From Prevotella sp. E15-22 (GTDB lineage: Bacteria; Bacteroidota; Bacteroidia; Bacteroidales; Bacteroidaceae), in the NCBI RefSeq assembly GCF_023204875.1, contig NZ_CP096247.1:434001-498000 (forward strand): a stretch of 64,000 nt of DNA, written 5' to 3'. The position numbers and the translations under genes were made by a program. Shown in pieces: positions 38,208-46,273 of this stretch (position 1 is the stretch's first letter; each line of letters starts with the position of its first letter). The notes beneath the pieces are model-generated. The model was not told the DNA's origin and made no database searches. It saw only the letters and a program-made list of their open reading frames with translations.

Positions 38208-38951
38208 ATGAGAAAAAAATTCTTATTGTTAATCACAATGTTTCTAGGAGCATTGTATGTTGGATGTTCGTCCGATGATGGCTATTTGTCTTATGAATTA
38301 GATGAAGATGCCAAGTTACAGAACACAAAGAACCTGATTTTGTCTTATGGACAAAAGTATGGACTCTCTAACATTCAGTTCAATGATGAACTGTTGAGAA
38401 AGAATTTGGATTTACCCAAGGAGGAATATGAGAGAGATATAATATGTATGGCTATTTCTGTTGGAAAGCTAAAGCCAAGTTCAAAGATATTGAGAAAGAC
38501 GCGAAGAAGTAGTGGGTTTGGTGATAACGACCCGAACCCGGGTGGAAAACCGAATAATGAACCTGATCTTTATATTAGCGGTTCTGCAGACGTCTCAAAC
38601 ACAATTGATAGTACTGTTTTTAAGTTTACATTAAACTATGAATATAATCTTCGCGGTTACGGTTGCGTAAGGGTGAAAGATGAGCATGCGTATGTGTATA
38701 AACTTAGAAAGTGTAAAGAAAGAAAATGTGGAATAATACACCCCCTTCACGAAGTTAATATATATGAGCTTGCATCGTGCTCGTCAGAATTATCAAGTCC
38801 ACCTTTTCGTGGTTCTTATACGTCGGTCGTAGGAGCCCAAGTACATCTGATTGCAGATTATTTAGTTCGTGTTATTTATGCAAAGAATAATGTTAATAAA
38901 CAAGTCGGTGGTAGTTTTGATGTTGACGCAATAATTCAAGAAAGGAAATGA
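38208..38951 (+). CDS. hypothetical lipoprotein
   Basis: 247 aa. Signal MRKKFLLLITMFLGALYVGC with lipobox YVGC resembles the LIGALYVVSC signal of the neighbouring lipoprotein family, but the mature part is different. It begins with a charged helical segment (about 40-90), has a Pro/Gly/Asn linker NDPNPGGKPNNEPD at about 108-120, and ends in a Cys-containing beta-rich domain (KLRKCKERKCG). I recognise no family. The shared signal suggests the leader region has been swapped between genes here. Stop and next start are 3 nt apart. Confidence 0.6.
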   Translation: MRKKFLLLITMFLGALYVGCSSDDGYLSYELDEDAKLQNTKNLILSYGQKYGLSNIQFNDELLRKNLDLPKEEYERDIICMAISVGKLKPSSKILRKTRRSSGFGDNDPNPGGKPNNEPDLYISGSADVSNTIDSTVFKFTLNYEYNLRGYGCVRVKDEHAYVYKLRKCKERKCGIIHPLHEVNIYELASCSSELSSPPFRGSYTSVVGAQVHLIADYLVRVIYAKNNVNKQVGGSFDVDAIIQERK

Positions 38952-38954
38952 TAT

Positions 38955-39425
38955 ATGAAGAAAATCTATTTGCTTGTTATTGTCATTTTTTTTATTTCCT
39001 GTGGAACAAAAAATGTTACGGTAGGAAATACAAATGGGGATGCTAACACAGAGCTGAATTTCTGTGCATCGGGAGGAACTATTGATCTCAACGAACGTTA
39101 CTCTCTCAATTATTATTTGAATTTAAATTTTGACTCCCATAAAGTGACGGTGAAATTCAAGGATGCAAAGGTGATTGACAGACAAACAAATGACACAGTC
39201 AATGTTGAGATGGAGAACTTAAAGTGTGCTCTTTTGTCTAATCGCCCAATAATATATGCAAGTGTGTTCGAAGTCACTCATATAGACCAGCATTATATAT
39301 TGCATGTCCTCTTTGATGATCGTACAATTTTCAATAAGAAAAAGGTAGAGTTCAAAGCAACTGAAAAGTGCTATAATGTTGCAGATCTGGACCCAAAGAG
39401 AATAGAACAGTATCTTGGAAAATAA
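38955..39425 (+). CDS. small-lipoprotein family member 3
   Basis: 156 aa. Short hydrophobic lipoprotein signal (MKKIYLLVIVIFFISC), unlike the signal of the other members, then GTKNVTVGNTNGDANTE. From ELNFCASGG onward (about 123 residues) the protein is nearly identical to member 2 at 32270, and the DNA is nearly identical too, so one segment was recently copied. Keeps the NDTVNVEM sequon segment and the NVADLDPKRIEQYLGK tail. Function unknown. Confidence 0.75.
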   Translation: MKKIYLLVIVIFFISCGTKNVTVGNTNGDANTELNFCASGGTIDLNERYSLNYYLNLNFDSHKVTVKFKDAKVIDRQTNDTVNVEMENLKCALLSNRPIIYASVFEVTHIDQHYILHVLFDDRTIFNKKKVEFKATEKCYNVADLDPKRIEQYLGK

Positions 39426-39462
39426 CAATCTGATTCTTAACAAGAACAATTAACTGTTGTAT

Positions 39463-39933
39463 ATGAAAACAAAATTATTATTGCTTGTCACGATGCTTAT
39501 TGGAGCATTGTATGTGGTCTCTTGTGGTACAAAACATGCAGTGACTGATTATGCTCAGAAGTTTAATACCTGCGCTGCAGGTGGTCATATTGAGCTTAAT
39601 GATCGTTACACCCTTGACTATTATTTGAATCTTAGATTTGAGAATAATGATATGGAGGTGATGTGGAAAAATGCTGAGGTAATTGATAAGCAGAAAAAAG
39701 ACACTACGAAAGTAGAGATGAAGAACCTGAAGTGCGTGTTAATATCTGACTCACCTGTCATTTATGCCAGTGTTTTCAATTTTAATCATTTGGATCAACG
39801 TTATATCGTTCATGTCCTCTTTGATTATCGCACAATTCTTAATAAGAAAACTCAAGAAGTGAAGGCAACTGAAAAGTGCTATAATGTTGCAGATCTGGAC
39901 CCAAAGAGAATAGAACAGTATCTTGGGAAATAA
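39463..39933 (+). CDS. small-lipoprotein family member 4
   Basis: 156 aa from ATG 39463 (an in-frame TTG two codons earlier is unlikely). Signal MKTKLLLLVTMLIGALYVVSC, then GTKHAVTDYAQKFNTC. The middle is diverged from members 2 and 3 (DRYTLDYYLNLRFENNDMEV), with sequon-like KKDTTKVEM at the same position, while the last 20-odd residues (EKCYNVADLDPKRIEQYLGK) and their DNA are nearly identical. A mosaic of shared ends and variable middle. A 47-bp fragment closely matching its 5' part is found at 42106. Confidence 0.75.
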   Translation: MKTKLLLLVTMLIGALYVVSCGTKHAVTDYAQKFNTCAAGGHIELNDRYTLDYYLNLRFENNDMEVMWKNAEVIDKQKKDTTKVEMKNLKCVLISDSPVIYASVFNFNHLDQRYIVHVLFDYRTILNKKTQEVKATEKCYNVADLDPKRIEQYLGK

Positions 39934-39970
39934 CGATTTGATTCTTTACTAGAACAATTAATAGTTGTAT

Positions 39971-40474
39971 ATGAAAACAAAAAAACTATTGCTTGTCACG
40001 ATGCTTATTGGAGCATTGTATGTAGTCTCTTGTGGAACAAAGCATGCTGCAGTGGATGTCTTGAAACCAAGTGATCCTAACCTGTATAGTTTTTGTGGAC
40101 TCCACGAGAACATTGAACTTTCAGATCGTTATACGCTGAACTATAACATGGACCTGAACTTTGACACTGAAAATATTAAGGTTCTATGGAAGAAGGCCGT
40201 GGTTATTGACAAGCAAAGTAATGATTCTGTAAATGTAGATATGAAGGACCTGAGGTGTAAACTCATATCTAATCCTCCGATTGTCTTTGCTGGAACATTT
40301 GATGTGCATCATCAGAACCAGCATTACATTATTCATTTCCTCCAGGATATGCGAACATATATCAATAAGAAGAATGGTGGAATGAAAGTCATGCAGGAAT
40401 GCCATAATGTGGCAGATCTGGACTCCAACCTGCTTTATAAGTTTCAGAAGCCAGAGAGGATTCCTAGGAAATAA
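39971..40474 (+). CDS. small-lipoprotein family member 5
   Basis: 167 aa from ATG 39971. Signal nearly identical to member 4 (MKTKKLLLVTMLIGALYVVSC, GTKH), but the mature part is the most diverged: DRYTLNYNMDLNFDTENIKV, sequon-like SNDSVNVDM, QHYIIHFLQDMRT, and ECHNVADLDSNLL followed by a distinct tail ending PERIPRK. The conserved Cys pair is kept. Same unknown role as its paralogs. It lies 37 nt after member 4 and 49 nt before the O-ligase gene. Confidence 0.72.
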   Translation: MKTKKLLLVTMLIGALYVVSCGTKHAAVDVLKPSDPNLYSFCGLHENIELSDRYTLNYNMDLNFDTENIKVLWKKAVVIDKQSNDSVNVDMKDLRCKLISNPPIVFAGTFDVHHQNQHYIIHFLQDMRTYINKKNGGMKVMQECHNVADLDSNLLYKFQKPERIPRK

Positions 40475-40523
40475 TTATTGAGTCTTGGAACGCTAATAGG
40501 GTAAATTCCTTATTAGCGTTTCC

Positions 40524-42110
40524 ATGACGAAAAAAGATGTTATGCTGTCAAAGATAGCACCATATTACTATATCGTAGCATGGATATGCTTGTCGAGTGC
40601 CAGCATATTTGTTGTAACGAATGCGTTTGTGGATAGCATATTATATCCGAAATGGATAATAACTGCTATGCTCGCAGTCGTATTCACATTCTTTTCATTA
40701 CCTTTCTTCTTTTTCTCAAAGAATATTCCATGGGTAATGGTATATAAGCAAATATGTAGGTACACGAATATCATAGTTCTTTTTGAAGCATTATTGGCCA
40801 TCTTCCAGATTGTTGGTTTGGTCTCAATGAATACCAGTTGTTATGCTGGAACATTCGACAATACGGCTGGCTTGTCTGCTTGTCTTGCCATAAGCTATCC
40901 AATGGGTTTTGTTTTCTTTAAAGAATATAACAAGTATGAACGTTTTTGTTTCTGTATAGTCAAATTGGTTTGTTTGTTTGCTTTAATTGTATATGAATCA
41001 AGAATTGGTTGTGTCACCATGATACTTATACTTTTCTTGGTCTTATTTAATAAGCATCGCTATAAGTATTGGCTTGTTGTTTTTTTAGTTGTCACTGCCT
41101 TAGTACTTAGTGCTTGTTTCGTAAAGACACAATCAACAATAGGTAGATGGTTTATCATTGAACGTACAATGGAACTAATACAAGAACGACCAATGACGGG
41201 CTGGGGGATTGGTGGCTTTACTAAGGAGTATATGAATGCTCAGGCCGATTATTTCTGTTGTTATCCAGAAAGCCCGTATGGTTTGTTGGCGGACAATATT
41301 CATCATCCATTAAACGAGTTTTTGTTGTTGGCGGTTAATTATGGCGTTCCATGCATGTCTTTGGTGCTTATATGTTGTATGATGGTATTCCTTTATTATG
41401 CTTATCACAGATCACCATATGGAAAAGAGGGATGCTATATATTTATGTCCATATTGATAATGGCCTTTTTTTCCTATCCCTTTTCTTATCCCTTCACATG
41501 GCTTTTGTTAATTCTGTCTGTTGTGCTTGTGTTCTCAGTCAAGCTTGGTCGTATAAAAAGAAACAGACCCAATTTGACTATTACTTTTTTGCTCTGGGGC
41601 ATCAATGCCTTGGCTTTTGTTCCATTAAGTAGAACTCTGGAATTTCATTTGTCTTGGAAAGATGCCTCATCGCAAACGAGGAATCCTGACGCCTCCCAGT
41701 CTTTATATAATTCGCTTTATCAGTGTGGACGTAATAATTATCATTTTCTTTATGACTATGCTTGTGACGCATATGATAAAGAACAATATGAACTTGCCTT
41801 AGATTTATCTTATAAGGCGGAGAGGTATATTTCAGACTATGAACTAACAATGCTAATTGGTGATTGTTGTCAGTCTTTAAATTATCAGGAAGATGCAATG
41901 TGGCACTATCAGAGAGCTCTTCAGATGTGTCCATCACGCTTGATGCCACTATACGAGATTTATAATATATATAGTAGCCGTAATGATACAGTAAATTGCG
42001 TAAGGCTATATAAACAAATCAATCATAAGGAAATCAAAATTAAGAATCAAATAACGGAAATGATAATAAAAGATGTAAACCAAGATAAAAAACGTTTTAT
42101 TACTAACTGA
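40524..42110 (+). CDS. O-antigen ligase/O-oligosaccharyltransferase-type membrane protein with TPR tail
   Basis: 528 aa. Ten or more membrane helices (about 12-375) of the Wzy_C/WaaL/PglL superfamily. The large periplasmic loop holds ERPMTGWGIGGF (221-232) and NIHHPLNEFL (258-267), the latter with the family's His (H261) and Asn/Glu. The C-terminal part (about 395-500) is TPR-like (YQEDAMWHYQRALQMCP). Such enzymes transfer lipid-linked glycan to lipid A, polymer or protein. No glycan-synthesis genes lie nearby, so the protein-acceptor option deserves thought. The last codons and stop lie in a copied lipoprotein-gene fragment, so the native C-terminus may have been altered. Confidence 0.8.
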   Translation: MTKKDVMLSKIAPYYYIVAWICLSSASIFVVTNAFVDSILYPKWIITAMLAVVFTFFSLPFFFFSKNIPWVMVYKQICRYTNIIVLFEALLAIFQIVGLVSMNTSCYAGTFDNTAGLSACLAISYPMGFVFFKEYNKYERFCFCIVKLVCLFALIVYESRIGCVTMILILFLVLFNKHRYKYWLVVFLVVTALVLSACFVKTQSTIGRWFIIERTMELIQERPMTGWGIGGFTKEYMNAQADYFCCYPESPYGLLADNIHHPLNEFLLLAVNYGVPCMSLVLICCMMVFLYYAYHRSPYGKEGCYIFMSILIMAFFSYPFSYPFTWLLLILSVVLVFSVKLGRIKRNRPNLTITFLLWGINALAFVPLSRTLEFHLSWKDASSQTRNPDASQSLYNSLYQCGRNNYHFLYDYACDAYDKEQYELALDLSYKAERYISDYELTMLIGDCCQSLNYQEDAMWHYQRALQMCPSRLMPLYEIYNIYSSRNDTVNCVRLYKQINHKEIKIKNQITEMIIKDVNQDKKRFITN

Positions 42111-42152
42111 TTATACTCAGAAGTTTAATACCTGCGCTGCAGGTGGTCATAT
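42106..42152 (+). pseudogene. fragment of a small-lipoprotein gene
   Basis: 47 bp matching 39544-39590 inside lipoprotein member 4 with about one mismatch (from ACTGATTAT to GGTCATAT, the CTGAT/YAQKFNTCAAGGH coding part). It has no start and is directly joined to hairpin repeat copy C. It supplies the stop codon of the O-ligase gene. A relic of a deleted lipoprotein gene. Confidence 0.8.
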
Positions 42153-42201
42153 CTTTCTCACCTCACCGTGGTGAATGCCTCGTTGAGGGAGAAGGTTTTT
42201 T
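42153..42201 (+). repeat. interspersed hairpin repeat, copy C
   Basis: Core 42153-42195 differs from copies A and B by one C-to-T in the left arm, which still pairs as G-U, and is followed by six Ts and then the same roughly 24-bp extension as copy B. It lies directly against a lipoprotein-gene fragment. Confidence 0.85.
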
Positions 42202-42311
42202 CGTAGCCTTTGGTCTTTATTCATGATTCTTTAATACTTATATATTAATTGTAATTGACGAAGAAACGAGGAATAAGCTTGGTCAGATTTTGACGATTGG
42301 CAAAATATCTG

Positions 42312-42319
42312 TAATTTTG
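42312..42319 (+). promoter_or_regulatory. -7 promoter box close to the hydroxyacid dehydrogenase start
   Basis: TAATTTTG lies 8 nt before the ATG at 42328, so the mRNA would have at most a few leader bases. Copies of TTGACGAA (42255) and TTTTGACGAT (42288-42297) lie upstream, similar to the repeats at 34734-34825. Confidence 0.55.
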
Positions 42320-42327
42320 CAGGCGAT

Positions 42328-43272
42328 ATGAAAATTGTAATACTAGACGGATTTACGGCCAACCCAGGCGATTTGTCGTGGGCTGAGCTGGAAGCGCTGG
42401 GTCAGGTGACGGTGTACGAGAGAACCTTGCCCAGTGAGACGGTGGCGAGAGCTGCCGAGGCGGACATGGTGCTGACCAACAAGGTGGTTGTGAGTAAAGA
42501 GGTAATGGACCAGTTGCCCCACCTTAAATATATAGGTGTGCTGGCCACAGGTTATAATGTGGTGGACGTCGAGGCTGCCCATCAGCGTGGCATCATAGTG
42601 ACCAACGTGCCTGCCTATAGCACTGAGAGTGTGGCGCAGATGGTGTTTGCCCACCTGCTCACAGTGACCAATCGTACTGAGCACTATGCCCAAGAAAATA
42701 GGCAGGGGCGATGGAGTAGGAATGCCGACTTTTGCTATTGGGACTTCTCGCATATGGAACTGGCTGGCAAGACCTTTGGCATTGTGGGACTTGGAAATAT
42801 TGGTCGTCGCGTGGCTGAGATTGCCCTGGCCTTTGGCATGAAGGTGAAGGCTGTGAGTAGTAAGACCACCCTGCCTGCAGGCATCGAGAAGGTGTCGCTG
42901 GAGGCGTTGCTGGCCACGGCTGATGTCTTGTCGCTGCATTGTCCACTGACGGACAGTACGCGCCACTTGATTAATGCCGACACGCTGGCGAAGATGAAGT
43001 CTTCAGCCATCCTTATCAACACTGGTCGTGGTTCTTTGATTGACGACCAGGCTGTGGCTGATGCGTTGGCCGATGGTCGACTGGCTGCCTTCTGTGCCGA
43101 TGTGCTCACGCAGGAGCCGCCCTTGGCCGACAACCCTCTGTTGAAGCTGCCTAATGCCTTTATTACGCCCCACATTGCCTGGGCGTCGAAGGAGGCTCGC
43201 GTTCGCCTCATCCAGGTTGCTACCAACAATGTGCGTGCTTTCTTGAGTGGCACGCCACAGAATGTTGTTTAG
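42328..43272 (+). CDS. hprA: D-2-hydroxyacid dehydrogenase (glycerate dehydrogenase type)
   Basis: 314 aa cytoplasmic NAD-dependent dehydrogenase. Rossmann motif GIVGLGNIGRR at about 151-161; catalytic Arg in INTGRGSLID, Glu in the LTQEPP segment and His in ITPHIAWAS. It is closest to glycerate/hydroxypyruvate dehydrogenases: reduction of hydroxypyruvate or oxidation of D-glycerate. Substrate choice within the family is inferred. It ends the accessory locus on this side; a near-leaderless promoter precedes it. Confidence 0.85.
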   Translation: MKIVILDGFTANPGDLSWAELEALGQVTVYERTLPSETVARAAEADMVLTNKVVVSKEVMDQLPHLKYIGVLATGYNVVDVEAAHQRGIIVTNVPAYSTESVAQMVFAHLLTVTNRTEHYAQENRQGRWSRNADFCYWDFSHMELAGKTFGIVGLGNIGRRVAEIALAFGMKVKAVSSKTTLPAGIEKVSLEALLATADVLSLHCPLTDSTRHLINADTLAKMKSSAILINTGRGSLIDDQAVADALADGRLAAFCADVLTQEPPLADNPLLKLPNAFITPHIAWASKEARVRLIQVATNNVRAFLSGTPQNVV

Positions 43273-43300
43273 CTGAGCTGGCGCGACGTCCGCCACGCGT

Positions 43301-43350
43301 TTGTTCATTGTACATTGTACATTGTTCATTGTACATTGTTCATTGTCAAG
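43301..43350. repeat. short tandem repeats (CATTGTACATTGTT type)
   Basis: About five head-to-tail units of 9-10 bp (TTCATTGTA, CATTGTACATTG) just after the dehydrogenase stop. Similar degenerate arrays, such as the GTTCATAGTTCAT series at 61413 and TCAATTCTCAATT at 52371, recur in this genome's intergenic DNA. Confidence 0.75.
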
Positions 43351-43447
43351 AAATACTGCCGAAAAAAGGGGTTCTGAAAAAATGCAAACTAGAACGCAAA
43401 AATGGGTCAAAAATGACCTTTCGGAGGACCCCTATCGATTTCACCAT

Positions 43448-43510
43448 GCAACGGAGGCTGTTTTACGATGCAACTCATGCTGTTTTACCATGCAAAACAG
43501 CCTCCGTTGC
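43448..43510. repeat. 17-bp perfect inverted repeat in a long intergenic region
   Basis: GCAACGGAGGCTGTTTT (43448-43464) and its exact reverse complement (43494-43510) are separated by 29 nt. Inside and beside the arms, GTTTTACNATGCAA and CTCCGTTAC/GC units recur in both orientations. Typical of an intergenic repeat element of Prevotella; no T-run follows, so it is not a plain terminator. The apparent short coding frames across it look non-functional. Confidence 0.75.
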
Positions 43511-43839
43511 AGTGTAACTCAGGCTCCGTTACAACCTAAACGAATATTCGATTGCGTTCTAAATCTTTACACTTTTCGAGCTAATTTTGCAACTCTCTCA
43601 TTTTCAACGATTTACGAACTCTCTCATATTTCGCCTGTACGCACAGAAAAAAATTTTGGCTCAGAATTTTTAAATCTCAGAGGCGCTATTGTCAGAAAAT
43701 TTCCATGAACCACGTGCAGATTCGACAGACAACACGCATTTTCTTTTTTCGAAATTAACTGTATGATGGCATTTGTTTAAACATTGTTAATTCTTCATCA
43801 TTAACATGGGGATTGCTTGGAGAGTATCAGATAAAAGTA
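43511..43839. other. gene-free stretch with a direct repeat
   Basis: No credible gene is seen between the inverted repeat and the promoter of the next gene. AACTCTCTCAT occurs at 43591-43601 and again at 43617-43627 (26 bp apart). The remainder is A+T-rich and without strong structure. Confidence 0.6.
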
Positions 43840-43847
43840 TAAATTTG
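43840..43847 (+). promoter_or_regulatory. -7 promoter box of the DUF7689-like gene
   Basis: TAAATTTG matches TAnnTTTG, 39 nt before the ATG at 43887. At the -33 distance only CTTG is present. Confidence 0.5.
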
Positions 43848-43886
43848 CAATAAAAAAATATAACTCCATAAATATTAACTAAAAAC

Positions 43887-46271
43887 ATGTTTTTCATGAA
43901 TCGTGTTTTCGTTTCCTCGATACTGTTGGTCCTGTTCTTTTTGACGGCTAACGCTCAAGAGATGAGTCCAGATGCAGGAACTAACGGTCAATTTGAATGG
44001 CCGTCAACAGACCATAACACATTGACCCAAAATGGCGTTACGATACGACTCGTAAATGGAAGGCCAGAAACAACGTTTTCTGTAACGGCATCGGCATCGG
44101 CCACTTATCCAGTTGACTTCTGGCTTATGGGCGTAAGGCATAGCAATGGAACATGTTCAAAGTACATGCTGAAGGTGGATAACGACTCTGTTGGAGAGAT
44201 TCTCACTGACAGGGGCGACTGGTATTCTTATCAGCATGCTATTTACCTGAGTGAGGGCGACCATCAAGTCAGTCTTGTTGGCAACCTTGACGATGTGCCG
44301 AATGCAGAGCATGTGAGTAAAGGTAAGACGGTTATTACTTTCAAAGAGCGATTGAATTCCGACACAGTCAGATATGCCCAAAGAAAGAATCACCAGAAAC
44401 TGATAGAAGAAGAAAATGCTGCATTTTTCGAGGACTCGCTGTCGAGGGACTATCGTGTGATTAACTTCAATTTCAATGATGACGCACAGATAGATACAAT
44501 TCGCCCCTCCACCGAATACAATGCCGAGCTCAACAAACAGGTGTTCTACTCTTTCTTCCGACTTGAGTATTTTCATGAAGGTCAGCATGTGAGTATGCGA
44601 ACAAGTGGAACCACACTTAGCCACGCATTGAATCTGTTTAGCATGGACGACCCATCTGTGCTGTCAAGAGTCGCCGTGTCAGGACAAGCGGGTGAGGCAT
44701 TGCTAAGCGTAGACATACCCCAGAGTGGTTTCTATTATGTCCTTTTACGTACAACCGACCCGTCAGAGTTTGGAACCTGCAATCTGTGCATTAACGAAGA
44801 CAAGTGCTTTGACAATGTGCCTATATGCAGCTCCTCAACAGTGATACAGCATCCTTTCACAGGGCTCCCTTGTTGCTATTTTGCCGTCAGTAAAAATAGC
44901 GATCCATATATCTGCCTGATGGGAGAGGACGACCGTGTGAATGCCCACAACGACGATTATCCCTTTGATCCAGGAAAGTCCAATTACAATTGGGGGAAGA
45001 ATGCTCGCATCAACAGGCCTTCAGGACAAAGCGGATGGCTGTTTACAACAACGAAATCATATCCAACTTCGAGACTTCCGAAGTGCGATATTTATGTGGA
45101 ATGTAGAAGTGCAGGAGTTGATACAATTCAGCATCCAAATCTTAAGTTTGATGATGCAATTACTTCTCATTCTCCGTCGTATCTGTCAGAGTATTATAAC
45201 TGCTTTGCATGGAGTGTCGGTCTTTGGCGAGAATGGAAAATCTTTGAGAAAATAAATAGCAAAGACGAGATGGATGCTTTTTTTGCGGAGTATGGCTTTT
45301 ATCCAACGAATTCAAGTAACTCAGCAGACATTGATTTATGGTCAGACGGAAACAAGTTTACGCATGCATCTGTGAGATCAAAATCGCATCAATATGCTGC
45401 TGGATACGATTGGGAAAGTAAGCTAGGTCCAAATATCAGAATATTTCATCCGCGAAATGCACTCCATGGAGGAACATACGGTGAGGTTGTGGCGCATTAC
45501 ATGAGAGAACGCAATATGGCTTATCCCCATCCAGGACCTGGTCCTGTTCTGGATTTCTCGTTTTCAGAATCAGAAATGACGCAAATTGACAATGGAATCA
45601 AGAAGATTCCAAACAATGTAAAGGATTTGTTCTGGAAAATGTATAATGATTATCAGAATGATAGTTCTATTATGTATTTAAGCGATGCTCGAGACTTTGA
45701 CAGAGCTCGAGTTTACAAGACATTGCTTAACTATTGCATTAATAATCCTATCGTTATTAATTTCCTATACAAAGAGGCAAGTAAAAGAAGTGTATTTCCT
45801 TTTAAATTATTGCAAGATTTGGCTGCAAGAATACACCCAGGACTGGAGTCCTATGTGGTGGAATCATGTAAGCACGTATGTGTCAATGGAAAAGGAATAA
45901 CTTCACTAAACGTTCAGGCTATGGAAATTCTATTGTCAAAAGCATTATTGGCGGATGTCACTTCTTTAAAAGAAGTAGAAGATATCGCACAAAAGAACGT
46001 TTCTCAGCGTGAAATGATTTCTTTGTCTGTTACAGTACAAGAACGAACAGCCCATGTGTCCTTTATTCTAAGTGAAAAGTCTGAAGTAAGTTTGATGTTG
46101 GTTGACTTGAATAGTTTTGAGAAAAAAGATATTATTAAGTCTCAGAAATATGAGGAAGGAGAACAAAATATAACCTTTTTAATTGATAAGCCAAGCTTTT
46201 ATTCAATTGGTTTAGTTGTAAATGGAGGCATCTATGAAAAGAAATTTAAAGTAGAAACTAACGATATATAA
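43887..46271 (+). CDS. secreted protein with papain-like DUF7689-type domain
   Basis: 794 aa with signal peptide to about residue 23 (an internal ATG four codons in is possible). Residues 25-330 look like beta-sandwich modules. Residues 430-540 contain YYNCFAWSVG, THASVRSKSH and GYDWESKLGPNIRIFHPRNALHGGTYG-type motifs, which match the Cys-His pattern of DUF7689, a small papain-fold-like family normally found alone (candidates C439 and H493). A helical region follows, and the last 80 residues form a beta domain resembling a type IX secretion C-terminal domain. Possibly a surface or secreted cysteine hydrolase. It precedes a propeller gene by 2 nt. Confidence 0.65.
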   Translation: MFFMNRVFVSSILLVLFFLTANAQEMSPDAGTNGQFEWPSTDHNTLTQNGVTIRLVNGRPETTFSVTASASATYPVDFWLMGVRHSNGTCSKYMLKVDNDSVGEILTDRGDWYSYQHAIYLSEGDHQVSLVGNLDDVPNAEHVSKGKTVITFKERLNSDTVRYAQRKNHQKLIEEENAAFFEDSLSRDYRVINFNFNDDAQIDTIRPSTEYNAELNKQVFYSFFRLEYFHEGQHVSMRTSGTTLSHALNLFSMDDPSVLSRVAVSGQAGEALLSVDIPQSGFYYVLLRTTDPSEFGTCNLCINEDKCFDNVPICSSSTVIQHPFTGLPCCYFAVSKNSDPYICLMGEDDRVNAHNDDYPFDPGKSNYNWGKNARINRPSGQSGWLFTTTKSYPTSRLPKCDIYVECRSAGVDTIQHPNLKFDDAITSHSPSYLSEYYNCFAWSVGLWREWKIFEKINSKDEMDAFFAEYGFYPTNSSNSADIDLWSDGNKFTHASVRSKSHQYAAGYDWESKLGPNIRIFHPRNALHGGTYGEVVAHYMRERNMAYPHPGPGPVLDFSFSESEMTQIDNGIKKIPNNVKDLFWKMYNDYQNDSSIMYLSDARDFDRARVYKTLLNYCINNPIVINFLYKEASKRSVFPFKLLQDLAARIHPGLESYVVESCKHVCVNGKGITSLNVQAMEILLSKALLADVTSLKEVEDIAQKNVSQREMISLSVTVQERTAHVSFILSEKSEVSLMLVDLNSFEKKDIIKSQKYEEGEQNITFLIDKPSFYSIGLVVNGGIYEKKFKVETNDI

Positions 46272-46273
46272 GT

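Noticed and set aside
31539..42110. NVEALA-peptide/O-ligase cluster of the type seen in Bacteroides
   Set aside because: The lipoprotein tails read NVADLD and the proteins are about 155 aa lipoproteins; no NVEALA peptide was found, so the known cluster type was not claimed.
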